64,000 nucleotides of DNA from Nonomuraea sediminis (GCF_018531495.1 NZ_JAHDTI010000006.1:124001-188000), one strand, 5' to 3'; positions 21,042 to 30,123 are shown, counted from the first letter of the stretch. The notes: generated from the letters alone by a model not told the origin. Numbers and translations are program-made.

Positions 21042-21356
21042 TCAACTCGGCGTCCTACATGACATTTCGTGGTTCTCCTTCTCCAGGTGCGCTCGCACAC
21101 GCGAGACGTCAAGCGGCCCCGGCACGCGGAACGCGCGCGGAAACGCTCGGCGCCGCTCGGCAAGCTCCAGACAGCTCACGGCAAGATGCAGCGATGCACC
21201 CCGGCCGGGAAGCCGTCCGCGCAGGTCAGGGACCACACGATCCTCGACCAGCACCAAGCGGAGTAGCTCGGACTTTGCCGCACGAACCCTGCAGCCCACA
21301 CAGGTGCGCTGTGGAGCCGCGCGACCACCATATTCCAGCTTACCGTGTCGACGCAT
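21042..21356 (-). CDS. ylxR: YlxR-family RNA-binding protein
   Basis: A 104-residue basic protein with the family motif RTCVGCR near residues 17-23 and the RLVLVEDRVVPDLRGRLPGRGA core. YlxR proteins bind RNA or nucleoid and are encoded between nusA and infB in many bacteria. Here it overlaps the end of nusA by 17 bases. The start could be a few codons later. Confidence 0.9.
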   Translation of the reverse strand: MRRHGKLEYGGRAAPQRTCVGCRVRAAKSELLRLVLVEDRVVPDLRGRLPGRGASLHLAVSCLELAERRRAFPRAFRVPGPLDVSRVRAHLEKENHEMSCRTPS

Positions 21357-22344
21357 CTACGGAACCGGCGGCATCTTCGGCTTGGGTGTCAGGACGGATG
21401 TCAATCCGCCACCCCGTGAGCCTCGCCGCGAGGCGGGCATTCTGCCCTTCTTTGCCGATGGCCAGCGAGAGCTGGTAGTCAGGCACCGTCACCCGGGCTA
21501 CGCGCCCTTCCAGATCGAGTACATCCACCTTGGAAACACGCGCGGGAGACAGGGCATTCCCCACGAACTCGGCGGGATCCTCGGACCAGTCGATGATGTC
21601 GATCTTCTCGCCGTGCAGCTCCGTCATCACGTTGCGCACCCGCGAGCCCATCGGGCCGATGCAGGCGCCCTTGGCGTTCACGCCGGGTTTGCGGGACCTT
21701 ACGGCAATCTTCGTCCGATGGCCGGCCTCGCGGGCCACCGCGGCGATCTCCACGGTGCCGTCGGCGATCTCCGGGACCTCGAGCGCGAACAGCTTCTTGA
21801 CCAGACCGGGGTGCGTGCGCGACAGCGTGACCGACGGGCCCTTGTGGCCCTTCTTCACCTGCACCACGTAGGCGCGGATGCGCTCGCCGTGCACGTACTC
21901 CTCGCCGGGCACCTGCTCGTTGTGCGGCAGGATGGCCTCGATCTTGCCAAGGTCGACCAGCACCACCCGCGGGTCCTTGCCCTGCTGGATGACGCCGGAG
22001 ACCAGCTCGCCCTCGCGGCTGGCGAACTCGCCGAAGTTGATCTCGTCCTCGGCGTCGCGCAGCTGCTGCAGGATGACCTGCTTGGCGGTGGTGGCGGCGA
22101 TCCGGCTGAAGTTGCCCGGAGTGTCGTCGTACTCCCTGACGACGTCGCCCTCGTCGTCGAGCTCTGCCGCCCAGATCGTCACGTGCCCGCTGCTGCGGTC
22201 AAGCTCTGCGCGTGCCTTCTGGGCCGCACCCTCGGTGCGGAAATAGGCGATAAGCAACGCGTCCTCGATCGCCTTGACGACCAGGTCGAAGGAGATGTCC
22301 TTCTCCCGCTCCAGGCTGCGCAGGACGCTCATGTCGATGTCCAT
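21340..22344 (-). CDS. nusA: Transcription elongation/termination factor NusA
   Basis: Binds RNA polymerase and modulates pausing, termination and antitermination. The 334 residues show the N-terminal polymerase-binding domain, an S1 domain (GVIQQGKDPRVVLVDLGKIE) and two KH domains (GACIGPMGSRV and LSLAIGKEGQNARLAA), without the C-terminal acidic repeats of enterobacteria. Part of the rimP-nusA-ylxR-infB operon. Confidence 0.96.
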   Translation of the reverse strand: MDIDMSVLRSLEREKDISFDLVVKAIEDALLIAYFRTEGAAQKARAELDRSSGHVTIWAAELDDEGDVVREYDDTPGNFSRIAATTAKQVILQQLRDAEDEINFGEFASREGELVSGVIQQGKDPRVVLVDLGKIEAILPHNEQVPGEEYVHGERIRAYVVQVKKGHKGPSVTLSRTHPGLVKKLFALEVPEIADGTVEIAAVAREAGHRTKIAVRSRKPGVNAKGACIGPMGSRVRNVMTELHGEKIDIIDWSEDPAEFVGNALSPARVSKVDVLDLEGRVARVTVPDYQLSLAIGKEGQNARLAARLTGWRIDIRPDTQAEDAAGSVDASTR

Positions 22345-22357
22345 CGAGGCTCCCCCC

Positions 22358-22831
22358 TCAGTCCTCGGCGTCCAACTGCCGGAACTCCACCTGCACCCGT
22401 CCTCGGGCCAGGTCCTGATAGTCGATACGGCGCTCGCCGCCGTCGACCTCGAGCTCGACGCCGCTGTCGTCGGCGGAGCGTACGCGGCCGATCACCTCGG
22501 AACCGTCTCTCATGTCGACCTTCACCAGCCGCTTGGCGGCACGCCTCCAGTGGCGCGGCTCCGTCAGCGGGCGGTCGACTCCCGGCGAGGAGACCTCGAG
22601 CGTGTAGGCGCCCTGGCCCATCGAGTCGTCCTCGTCGAGGGCCTGGGACACAGCCTGGCTCAGCTCGGCCACGTCGTCCAGGCTCACGCCGCCGTCGCGA
22701 TCGACGATCACGCGCAGCAGTCGTCTCTTGCCCGCCTGGGTGACCTTCACGTCCTCCAGGTCGAGGCCCTGCGCCTCGGCGACCGGCTCGAGGAGCTTCA
22801 TCAGGTGGTCGCGGGGTGATGCGCTGCCCAT
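22358..22831 (-). CDS. rimP: Ribosome maturation factor RimP
   Basis: Needed for 30S subunit assembly. The 157 residues contain LLRVIVDRDGGVSLDDVAELS and the EVSSPGVDRPL motif of the family. I chose ATG 22831 (MGSASPRDHL) because GGGAGG sits seven bases upstream; a start seven codons earlier has no such site. First gene of the rimP-nusA-ylxR-infB operon; the promoter should lie in 22832-23044. Confidence 0.95.
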   Translation of the reverse strand: MGSASPRDHLMKLLEPVAEAQGLDLEDVKVTQAGKRRLLRVIVDRDGGVSLDDVAELSQAVSQALDEDDSMGQGAYTLEVSSPGVDRPLTEPRHWRRAAKRLVKVDMRDGSEVIGRVRSADDSGVELEVDGGERRIDYQDLARGRVQVEFRQLDAED

Positions 22832-23044
22832 TTCGACCTCCCTTATTGTCATGTCTCAGCCGGGCGGACCTCGCCCCTGGCTCCACGCCGCCTGGCCGTA
22901 CAGCCAGCGACGACAGTTGACACCCTATCTATACGAGGGCACAGAAAGAGCGCCACTCGGCACGGTCGAGTGGCGGGCGTCGCCTGACACTGATCGGGGG
23001 CGCGAGCCCGTACCATGCTATCTGCGTCCACCAACCCGGAGGTC

Positions 23045-23527
23045 ATGCCCGTGCGCCCGCGTCCACCATCCCGGCGCGCCGTGCTCACAGGCGGGGCGGC
23101 CGCCGCGGCTCTGACCGCATGCGGTACGGCGGGCCACCCTCCGCCCGTCACCCCTCCAGCCGAGGACCCCGACCGGGTGCTGCTGCGCGAACTGATCGCC
23201 GAGAAGGAGCGCACGGTCGCGCTCTACACCGCGCTCATCTCCTCGGGCGCCGCCAAGCTCGTCCCTTTCCGCGACCGCCACCAGGCGCACCTGGCGGAGC
23301 TGCGCAGGCGCTCGCCCGACGCGGGCAAGCTGCCCACCACCGCGTCCACAGCCACCACCTCGCCTCCCCCGAAGGTGTCGCTGACCCGCCTGCGCGACGT
23401 CGAACGCCGCGCCGCCGCCCTGCGCCCGCGCCAGATCGCCGACGTCTCGCCCCCGCTCGCCCAACTCGTGGCCAGCATCGGCGCCTGCGAAGCCGCCCAC
23501 GCCGCCGCCCTGCCGAGGTCGCTTTGA
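23045..23527 (+). CDS. Predicted lipoprotein with ferritin-like helices
   Basis: A protein of about 160 residues. A Tat-like basic start (RPRPPSRRAVLTGGAAAAAL) is followed by the lipobox LTAC-G near residue 27, so it is probably lipid-anchored outside the membrane. The mature part is helical (LLRELIAEKERTVALYTALI, LRRRSPDAG). The start is ambiguous: ATG 23045 or GTG 23051, the latter better spaced from GGAGG. It precedes a DUF4439 gene on the same strand and may be its partner. Function unknown. Confidence 0.7.
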   Translation: MPVRPRPPSRRAVLTGGAAAAALTACGTAGHPPPVTPPAEDPDRVLLRELIAEKERTVALYTALISSGAAKLVPFRDRHQAHLAELRRRSPDAGKLPTTASTATTSPPPKVSLTRLRDVERRAAALRPRQIADVSPPLAQLVASIGACEAAHAAALPRSL

Positions 23528-23720
23528 CGTCCTCCCTGGCCGGGAAGGCCGAGGATTTCAGCACCACCCTGAGATGGTCTGTTGGTTCGCGGTGCACCGG
23601 CCCGGCAACCCGAGCCCTTCCCGCGCAGCAACCGCCCGCCCGGCGGCCGTACAGCGCGCCCCGCTTGGCTATCGCGGAACGGCACAACCCTGGTCCGCCT
23701 CACCGACAAACGAGGGCACT

Positions 23721-24173
23721 GTGAGCGACGTCGACCTGCTGCGCAAGGCCCTGTCGGCCGAGCACGCCGCCGTCTGGGCCTACGGCCTGGTGGGCGCCCG
23801 CACGACCGGCGCCCTCCGAGCCCGCGCCACCGCCGCCTTCGACGCCCACCGCGCCCGCCGCGACCAACTCCGCACCCTCATCACCCAACGCGGCGGCAAG
23901 CCTTCGGAAGCCGAACCCTCCTACGACGTCACCATCCCCACCACCCCCACCCAGTCGGCCCGCCTGGCGGCCCACGTCGAGAACGGCATCACCGCCGCCT
24001 ACCTGGAACTGGTCTCAGCCACCGACCCGTCCCTCCGCCGCTACGCCGCCACCGCCATGCAAGAATCCACGACCCGCTCCTACACCTTCCACCCCACCAT
24101 CCCCCCTTTCCCCGGCATGCCCCCCACCCCACCCGCAACCCCTCCCCCCACCACCCACCCCACCACCAGCTAG
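23721..24173 (+). CDS. DUF4439 ferritin-like protein
   Basis: A 150-residue, mostly helical protein starting VSDVDLLRKALSAEHAAVWA, the recognisable start of the DUF4439 ferritin-like domain; Glu and His residues in the helices could bind metal, but this has not been shown here. The C-terminus is a Pro/Thr-rich tail (from about residue 125) of low complexity. GTG 23721 is chosen as start. Members of this family occur next to rimP or proS in many actinomycetes. Confidence 0.75.
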   Translation: MSDVDLLRKALSAEHAAVWAYGLVGARTTGALRARATAAFDAHRARRDQLRTLITQRGGKPSEAEPSYDVTIPTTPTQSARLAAHVENGITAAYLELVSATDPSLRRYAATAMQESTTRSYTFHPTIPPFPGMPPTPPATPPPTTHPTTS

Positions 24174-24261
24174 CCCCACCAGCCACCGCGTCGACGCACT
24201 GCGAAAACCGTCGCCCCCGTACGGCGGCCAACCATCCGGTCACGAGACGCCGACCCCTTTA

Positions 24262-24608
24262 GGCGCCGCGTCGGCGAGACGATGTACGGCGAAGTCGGCG
24301 CCCCGCTACGGCGAGCCCCCCGAACACCGCGCCGGCGAGACGCGAAACGGTGGGGCTGCAGGGCGCCGCGTCGGCGGGACGCGGGGCGGCGGGGATCGGC
24401 GCTCCCGTGCGGCAGGCTCGCTAGGCGCCGCGTCGGCGGGATGTGGGGCGGCGAGAATCGGCGCCCTGTACGGCGGGCCCACCAAGCGCCGCGTCGGCGG
24501 GACGTAGTGCGATGGGGATCGGCGCCCCGTACGGCGGGCCCACCAAGCGCCGCGTCGGCGGGACGCAGGACGGTGGGGTTCGGCGCTCTCGTGCGGCGAG
24601 GACGAGGG
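24262..24608. repeat. Tandem degenerate repeat of about 62 bases
   Basis: About six units begin with GCGCCGCGTCGGCGGGACG at roughly 24262, 24325, 24362, 24424, 24485 and 24547; most continue GGGATCGGCGCCCCGTACGG. Spacing is 61-63 bases for the best copies, and one unit is shortened. The block lies between the convergent ends of the DUF4439 and proS genes. No convincing coding signal was seen in any frame. Confidence 0.75.
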
Positions 24609-24665
24609 TCCGCGGCGGATGGGTTACGAAGCGTCGTGGCGGCGGGTGCGAGGCCTCCTGTGAGG

Positions 24666-24730
24666 GGAACGCCGGAGCCGCGCCGCCCGCCCATCACGGC
24701 GGGCGGCGGGTGGGGTGGCTTGCCGTACAG
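24666..24730 (+). repeat. Dispersed GC-rich element, copy 2
   Basis: Contains CACGGCGGGCGGCGGGTGGG and ends GGCTTGCCGTACAG, matching the 3' half of the elements at 4313-4391 and 42253-42330. It sits exactly between the two tandem-repeat blocks of this gap. Confidence 0.55.
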
Positions 24731-24731
24731 C

Positions 24732-25005
24732 CTGCAGCGCCCCAAGAGAGGCACCCGACAACCTGCAGCGCCCCGGGAGACGCCGAGACTGCCCGCAGTG
24801 CCCCAGGAGACGCACCCGACAGCCCGCAGCGCCCAGGAGACGCCGAGACTGACTGCAGCGCCCCAAAGAGACGCCGAGACTGCCCCCAGTGCCCCGGGAG
24901 ACGCCGAGACTGACTGCGGCGCCTCAAGAGACGCGCCCTGGCGGCCTGCAGCCCCAGGAGATGCGCGAGGCTGCCTGCAGCCCCCAAGAGGCGGACGCGG
25001 CGGTC
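24732..25005. repeat. Nine tandem units of 30-31 bases
   Basis: Units start at about 24732, 24763, 24792, 24823, 24853, 24884, 24914, 24945 and 24975. The consensus is CTGCAGCGCCCC, then AGGAGACGCCGAGACTG, with alternate units reading ACGCACCCGAC in place of CGCCGAGACTG. Spacing is close to three DNA helical turns. It ends about 50 bases from the proS stop codon. Head-to-tail copies without unique spacers, so not CRISPR. Confidence 0.8.
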
Positions 25006-25053
25006 TGGCCTGCGGAGCCCGAGGGGCGCTGCAGGGTAGCCGGTCGGGGGCGT

Positions 25054-26793
25054 CTAGGAGGCGGCGGCGGCGACCACGCGGTCGGCGAGGTCGGCGAGCG
25101 GGACTTCGGTCTTGTCGCCTGTGGCGCGGTCGCGGAGTTCGGCGACGCCCTGGGACAGGCCGCGGCCGATGACCACGATCGTGGGGATGCCGAGCAGCTC
25201 GGCGTCCTTGAACTTGACGCCGGGCGACACCGAGGGCCGGTCGTCGACGAGGACGCGCAGGCCCCGCGACGAGAGCTCCTCGGCGAGCTGGACCGCCACC
25301 TCGACCTGGTTCTCCTTGCCCGTGCCGACGATGTGCACGTCGGCGGGCGAGACCTCGCGCGGCCACACGAGCCCCAGCGAGTCGTAGGCCTGCTCGGCGA
25401 TGACCGCGACGGCGCGGGAGACTCCGATGCCGTAGGAGCCCATGGTGATGCGGATCGGCTTGCCGTCGGGGCCGAGCGCGTCGAGCTGGGCGGCGTCGGC
25501 GTACTTGCGGCCGAGCTGGAAGATGTGGCCGATCTCGATGCCGCGGTCGATCGACAGCGGCGAGCCGCAGCGGGGGCAGGGGTCGCCCGCGCGCACCTCG
25601 GCGGCCTCGATGGTGCCGTCGGGCTCGAAGTCGCGCCCGGCGACGACGTTGGCGGCGTGCTTGCCGGGGACGTTGGCACCGGTCACCCAGGCGCTGCCGG
25701 TGGCCACGCGGGGGTCGACCAGGTAGCGGATGCCGAGCTCCTTCAGCACCTGGGGGCCGATGTAGCCCTTGACCAGGCCGGGGTGCTTGTCGAAGTCCTC
25801 GAAGATGGTGGCCTCGCCGGGGGCGAGGGCGGCCTCGAGGCGCTTGAAGTCGACCTCGCGGTCGCCGGGCACGCCGATGACCAGCGTCTCGGGCTTGTCG
25901 GCGCCGGGCGTGTAGACCGAGACGACGACGTTCTTGAGCGTGTCGGCGGCGGTGATGGACAGGCCGTAGTGCTCGTTGACGTAGTTGACCAGCGACTCGA
26001 TGGTCGGGGTGTCAGGCGTGTCCAGGACCTGCTGGGGCTGCAGGCCTTCGAGGGAGATCGCGGCGGGCGCGGGCGTGGTGACGGCCTCGGCGTTGGCCGC
26101 GTAGCCGCAGGAGTGACAGGCCACGAACGTGTCCTCGCCGGTGGGCGCGGGCGCCAGGAACTCCTCCGAGGCCGAGCCGCCCATCGCGCCCGACTGGGCA
26201 AAGACGATCTTGTAGCGGATGCCGAGCCGGTCGAAGGTCCTGATGTAGGCCTCGCGATGCTGCTCGTATGAGCGCTTGAGGCCGTCGTCGTCGAGGTCGA
26301 AGGAGTAGGAGTCCTTCATCAGGAACTCCCGCCCGCGCAGGATGCCCGCCCGGGGCCTGGCCTCGTCGCGGTACTTGGTCTGGATCTGGTAGAGCGTGAC
26401 CGGGTAGTCCTTGTAGGAGGAGTATTCGCCCTTGACCATGTCGGTGAAGAGCTCCTCGTGCGTGGGGCCGAGCATGTAGTCGGCGCCCTTGCGGTCCTTG
26501 AGCCGGAAGAGCGTGTCACCGTACTCGGTCCAGCGGCCGGTGGCCTCGTAGTACTCCCTGGGCAGCAGCGCGGGGAAGAGCACCTCCTGGCCGCCCATCC
26601 GGTTCATCTCCTCGCGGATGATCCGGGTGACGTTCTCCAGGACGATCTTGCCGAGGGGCAGCCAGGAGTAGATGCCCGGCGCCACGCGGCGGACGTATCC
26701 GGCGCGGACCAGGAGCTTGTGGCTCGGCACTTCCGCGTCTGCCGGGTCGTCCCGCAGGGTGCGAAGAAACAACGACGACATGCGCAGCAACAC
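25054..26793 (-). CDS. proS: Prolyl-tRNA synthetase, bacterial type
   Basis: Charges tRNA-Pro. The 579 residues contain class II motif 2 (YRDEARPRAGILRGREF), a bacterial editing insertion domain between motifs 2 and 3 (about residues 225-400), motif 3 (GSYGIGVSR) and the anticodon-binding domain. The start is GTG 26793 with AAGGAG five bases upstream. Monocistronic or with the upstream membrane protein gene. Confidence 0.96.
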   Translation of the reverse strand: MLLRMSSLFLRTLRDDPADAEVPSHKLLVRAGYVRRVAPGIYSWLPLGKIVLENVTRIIREEMNRMGGQEVLFPALLPREYYEATGRWTEYGDTLFRLKDRKGADYMLGPTHEELFTDMVKGEYSSYKDYPVTLYQIQTKYRDEARPRAGILRGREFLMKDSYSFDLDDDGLKRSYEQHREAYIRTFDRLGIRYKIVFAQSGAMGGSASEEFLAPAPTGEDTFVACHSCGYAANAEAVTTPAPAAISLEGLQPQQVLDTPDTPTIESLVNYVNEHYGLSITAADTLKNVVVSVYTPGADKPETLVIGVPGDREVDFKRLEAALAPGEATIFEDFDKHPGLVKGYIGPQVLKELGIRYLVDPRVATGSAWVTGANVPGKHAANVVAGRDFEPDGTIEAAEVRAGDPCPRCGSPLSIDRGIEIGHIFQLGRKYADAAQLDALGPDGKPIRITMGSYGIGVSRAVAVIAEQAYDSLGLVWPREVSPADVHIVGTGKENQVEVAVQLAEELSSRGLRVLVDDRPSVSPGVKFKDAELLGIPTIVVIGRGLSQGVAELRDRATGDKTEVPLADLADRVVAAAAS

Positions 26794-26867
26794 GGCTACT
26801 CCTTGCTCGAACCCGGATGTGGAGGATTACAGGCTATCGAGTTCCCGCGCCCGGTCTGGCGAATTAT

Positions 26868-27512
26868 TCACCGGGTCAGCAGCCAGTACGCCGGCCCGAT
26901 GATCAGCAGCGCATATCCCAGGGCCTTCAACCGCCCTGTGAGGCCGATGCGCAGCGTGGGTGCGACCGCGAGGGCGAGCACGCCGATCACGATCGCGGGC
27001 ACGGGCCAGAATGTCGCGTCATAGTCGATGAATCCCGGTGTGGCGCGGTCGATGACGTCCACGATGAGCAGCCCGGACGTCACGCCCGCGGCCGCCTCGC
27101 CCCAGCGGCCTGGGCGCCGCGCCAGGTGCCCGAGCAGTCCCATGCACACGACCAGGGCGATCAGCAGGTTCATCGCCTTGGGGCCGCCGTTGACCAGGTC
27201 GATGTCGAGCCGCCCGAAGCAGGCCAGCACCCCCATCCCGGCCACGAGGGAGGCGGCCGTGGACAGGAACGTGGTCAGCAGCGCCCAGTAGAAGCCCGCG
27301 GCCGTCGCGCCGATGTAGACGGACAGCCCGAGGTAGACGTAGGGGTCGAAGTACGGGGCGATGCCGCGCAGGCCCAGCTCGTCGATGAGCATGCCGGTGG
27401 AGCCCACGGCCAGCCCGGCGAAGAAGGCGATCAGGATATGCCGCTGTATGCCGCGCAGCCGCCTGTCGTAGTCGGCGTAATCGGCATATTCGAGCGAGTT
27501 GTCCTGATTCAT
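26868..27512 (-). CDS. Six- or seven-helix membrane protein, unknown function
   Basis: A 214-residue protein with a short acidic, Tyr/Asp-rich N-terminus (LEYADYADYDRRL) and about six hydrophobic segments. No enzymatic motif was recognised. It is on the same strand as proS, 75 bases upstream of its start, and could be co-transcribed. It is divergent from the acyl-CoA dehydrogenase gene at 27602. Confidence 0.7.
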   Translation of the reverse strand: MNQDNSLEYADYADYDRRLRGIQRHILIAFFAGLAVGSTGMLIDELGLRGIAPYFDPYVYLGLSVYIGATAAGFYWALLTTFLSTAASLVAGMGVLACFGRLDIDLVNGGPKAMNLLIALVVCMGLLGHLARRPGRWGEAAAGVTSGLLIVDVIDRATPGFIDYDATFWPVPAIVIGVLALAVAPTLRIGLTGRLKALGYALLIIGPAYWLLTR

Positions 27513-27574
27513 CCCGTATCAACAGTATGTCGCGTTACAGGAAGGGCAAAATTCGGTTGACCATTTCCTTACAA

Positions 27575-27588
27575 AGCAATCGCTTGGT
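27575..27588. promoter_or_regulatory. KstR2-like site before short FadE gene
   Basis: AGCAATCGCTTGGT matches A-n-CAAG-nn-CTTG-n-T with one mismatch and ends 13 bases before the ATG at 27602. Same position relative to the start as at 42424 and 62342. Confidence 0.65.
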
Positions 27589-27601
27589 TAAAGTGATCCC
27601 C

Positions 27602-28555
27602 ATGGACGAGCTCCGCGACGTCGTGCGCTCCTACCTGACCGAGCGCAGGGACGCCTCCTGGCGGGCCTTCGCCCACGAACTGGGCGTCGCGGGCCTGACC
27701 GTCCCCGAGCAGTACGGCGGGGCGGACGCGGGACCCGCCGAGGTGGCCGTCGTCGCCGAGGAGCTCGGCAGGACGCTGTCGCCGCATCCCTTCCTGCAGA
27801 CGGCCGTCCTGGCCGTGGAAGCCCTCAAGGCAGGCGGCGACGAGGCGGCGATGGCCCGCCTGCTGCCCGCGATCGCTGAGGGATTCGTCACAGCCACCGT
27901 GGTGACATCATCCGACATATCACTCAAAAACGGACGTCTCACCGGTAAAGCAGCGTATGCGCTCGACGGTGAGATCGTGCTGGTCCAGGTCGACGGCCAC
28001 CTGGTGGAGGCCACGCCGACGCGACGCACGCCGTACCGGATGATGGACGAGAGCAGGCCGCTGGTCGAGCTCGCCTTCGAAGAGGTGGAGGCACGGCCGG
28101 CCGGGGTGGTGACCGGGCGGGCGCGGGATCTGGGGATCGCGGCGCTGGCGGCCGAGCAGGTGGGCGGGGCCTCGCGGTGCCTGGAGACGGCCGTCGAGCA
28201 CGCCAAGCGGCGCCACCAGTTCGGGCGGCCCATCGGGTCGTTCCAGGCGATCAAGCACCGGCTGGCCGACCTGCTGCTGCTGGTCGAGTCGGCCAGGTCG
28301 GCGGCGCTGGCGGCCTGGCTGTCACCGGCGAACGCGGCGATCGCGGGCTCGTACTGCACCGAGGCGTATCTGACGGTGGCGGGCGAGAACATCCAGATCC
28401 ACGGCGGTATCGGGATCACCTGGGAGCATCCGGCGCACCGCTACTTCAAGCGGGCCACCTCCGACGCCCAGCTCTTCTGCCCGCCGCGGGCGCACAGGCA
28501 ACGGCTAGCCGCCGAGGAGCTCTTCCCAAGGGTGGCGGGCGTTGGTGGCCCGTGA
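27602..28555 (+). CDS. Short acyl-CoA dehydrogenase (FadE32/FadE33-like)
   Basis: A 317-residue acyl-CoA dehydrogenase-fold protein, as short as FadE32 and FadE33 of Mycobacterium tuberculosis, which work as unequal-subunit complexes in steroid ring C/D breakdown. C-terminal helical blocks are clear (RRHQFGRPIGSFQAIKHRLA, GENIQIHGGIGITWEH). The N-terminal domain is abbreviated, so it probably needs a partner subunit; the only other such enzyme in the window is FadE30 at 42973. A KstR2-like site lies just upstream. Substrate assignment is inference. Confidence 0.8.
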   Translation: MDELRDVVRSYLTERRDASWRAFAHELGVAGLTVPEQYGGADAGPAEVAVVAEELGRTLSPHPFLQTAVLAVEALKAGGDEAAMARLLPAIAEGFVTATVVTSSDISLKNGRLTGKAAYALDGEIVLVQVDGHLVEATPTRRTPYRMMDESRPLVELAFEEVEARPAGVVTGRARDLGIAALAAEQVGGASRCLETAVEHAKRRHQFGRPIGSFQAIKHRLADLLLLVESARSAALAAWLSPANAAIAGSYCTEAYLTVAGENIQIHGGIGITWEHPAHRYFKRATSDAQLFCPPRAHRQRLAAEELFPRVAGVGGP

Positions 28556-28933
28556 GGTGTCCAGCGCCTCGGCCAGGCGCCAGAGGCCGGGCGTGGCGCG
28601 CACCCTGTCGCGCCCCAGCGGGTCGATGGCGCGCAGCTCGAAGCGCACGCCCATGACGTCGAGCACGGCCGTGGCCGAGCCGCCGGGGCCCGCGGGCGTG
28701 ACCAGGCTGCCGTCGAATTCGGGGTCGCGCACCTGCTCGGCCAGCAGGGCGGCCACCTCGGAGGCGTAAGGACCGTCGCGCCACTCGATGTGCCAGCTGT
28801 GGTCGGAGCCGCGCCACCAGGTCAGGTCGCGGCACGACTCGATGAACTCGGCCTCGGTCGACAGCGCGGCCATCACCCGGCCGAAGGCCTCGTAGCGGCG
28901 CGCGCTCGTGAGCGACAGTTCGTCGTCCCCCAT
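28505..28933 (-). CDS. Hypothetical 142-residue protein
   Basis: Acidic, soluble-looking protein starting MGDDELSLTSARRYEAFGRV, with a Trp-rich segment DLTWWRGSDHSWHIEWRD. Composition and codon use look coding, but no family is recognised. It runs against the FadE gene and overlaps its end by 51 bases. The start was set at ATG 28933 rather than an upstream in-frame codon because the extension is basic and unlike the rest. Confidence 0.6.
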   Translation of the reverse strand: MGDDELSLTSARRYEAFGRVMAALSTEAEFIESCRDLTWWRGSDHSWHIEWRDGPYASEVAALLAEQVRDPEFDGSLVTPAGPGGSATAVLDVMGVRFELRAIDPLGRDRVRATPGLWRLAEALDTSRATNARHPWEELLGG

Positions 28934-29043
28934 GCCCGGGAGCGTGCCATCTTTCGGCCGCCGCGGCGCGTGCTTTCGCCTCACGAGCAACCACTCTGAT
29001 CGTCAACGCGCCCTTCACGCAAGTGCTTGACACTGGTAGCCTT

Positions 29044-29061
29044 ACCAAGCGAGCGCTTGGT
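29044..29061. promoter_or_regulatory. Extended KstR2-like palindrome before LLM gene
   Basis: ACCAAGCGAGCGCTTGGT has perfect 7-base outer arms (ACCAAGC/GCTTGGT) and contains AGCGAGCGCTTGGT (29048-29061), one mismatch from the KstR2 consensus. It ends 15 bases before the start at 29077, with AGGAGG in between. Presumed operator for the 29.1-32.7 kb operon. Confidence 0.75.
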
Positions 29062-29076
29062 TCATTAGGAGGATGG

Positions 29077-30123
29077 ATGCGGGTCAGCCTGGGGTATGAG
29101 CTGGAGGTCCGCGGGCGCACCCGCGAGGTCGAGCAGCGGGCGTTCCAGAACGTGGTCGACCAGGTCGTGCTCGGCGACGAGTTGGGCTTCGACACCGCCT
29201 GGTTCGTGGAGCACCACTTCACCAGGGGCTTCTCGCACTCCTCCGCGCCCGATCTGGTGCTGGCGGCCATCTCGCAGCGGACCGCCCGGATCCATCTCGG
29301 GCTCGGCGTGGTGCTGCTGCCGTTCCAGTCGCCGATCAGGACGGCCGAGCGGGTGGCCACGCTGGACGTGCTGAGCGGCGGCCGGGTGGAGTTCGGCACG
29401 GGGCGCGGGGCGTCCCCGCTGGAGTATCAGGCCTTCCAGCGGCCCTTCGAGAAGTCGCGGCAGATCTGGGAGGACTCGCTGGAGGCCACGCTGGCCATCT
29501 GGCAGGCCGACGGCGAGCCGGTCCAGCGTTCCAACGAGTTCTTCGAGATCCCCGACGTGGCGGTGTACCCGCGTCCCGTCCAGGTGCCGCACCCGCCGGT
29601 GTGGGTGGCTTCCACGTCGCTCGAGGGCTACCTCGCGGCGGCCAGGCACGGCTACAACCTGCTCGGGATGACGATGCTCAAGGGCATCGACGACGTCGCC
29701 GAGGACATCGCGAAGTATCGGCAGTGCCTGGCCGACAGCGGCTTCGACCCGGCGACGCGACGGATCGCCCTGATGATCCCCTGGTACGTCGGCCAGGCCC
29801 GCGACGAGGCCGCCGACGCCGTGCTGTGGTACATCCGGCGCCAGGTCAACCTGGTCACGCCGCCCGACTACTACGACGCCAGGCACGCCACCCACCGCGT
29901 GCTCGGCCAGCTGGCCGCCGGGATGCCGGCCGAGGAGGCGATGGCCACGCTGCGCGAGCACCTCATGGTCGTGGTCGACGACGTGGAGGGCTCGCGCAAG
30001 GCGGTCGCCCGCATCGCCGAGGCCGGGGCCACGGACCTGATCCTGCAGTGCCAGGTGGGCGGCCTGGCGCACGAGCACGTCGTCGACTCGATGACCACGT
30101 TCATGACCGAGGTGATGCGCTGA
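29077..30123 (+). CDS. LLM-class flavin- or F420-dependent oxidoreductase
   Basis: A 348-residue luciferase-like monooxygenase-fold protein. Typical blocks are DTAWFVEHHFTRGF near residue 40, LGLGVVLLPFQSP, GRVEFGTGRGASP, and a C-terminal IAEAGATDLILQCQ. It resembles the oxidoreductase next to steroid genes ltp3/ltp4 in M. tuberculosis (Rv3520c), from memory, not from a search. It has AGGAGG upstream and shares one base with the next gene (TGATG). First gene of an operon with a KstR2-like site. Confidence 0.8.
   Translation: MRVSLGYELEVRGRTREVEQRAFQNVVDQVVLGDELGFDTAWFVEHHFTRGFSHSSAPDLVLAAISQRTARIHLGLGVVLLPFQSPIRTAERVATLDVLSGGRVEFGTGRGASPLEYQAFQRPFEKSRQIWEDSLEATLAIWQADGEPVQRSNEFFEIPDVAVYPRPVQVPHPPVWVASTSLEGYLAAARHGYNLLGMTMLKGIDDVAEDIAKYRQCLADSGFDPATRRIALMIPWYVGQARDEAADAVLWYIRRQVNLVTPPDYYDARHATHRVLGQLAAGMPAEEAMATLREHLMVVVDDVEGSRKAVARIAEAGATDLILQCQVGGLAHEHVVDSMTTFMTEVMR

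Noticed and set aside
24732..25005. CRISPR array
   Set aside because: Units are contiguous tandem copies of 30-31 bases with no unique spacers, and no cas genes are near.
24170..25366. Large minus-strand open frame over the repeat arrays
   Set aside because: It reads through two unrelated tandem repeats and into proS; the protein is repeat-derived and low complexity.
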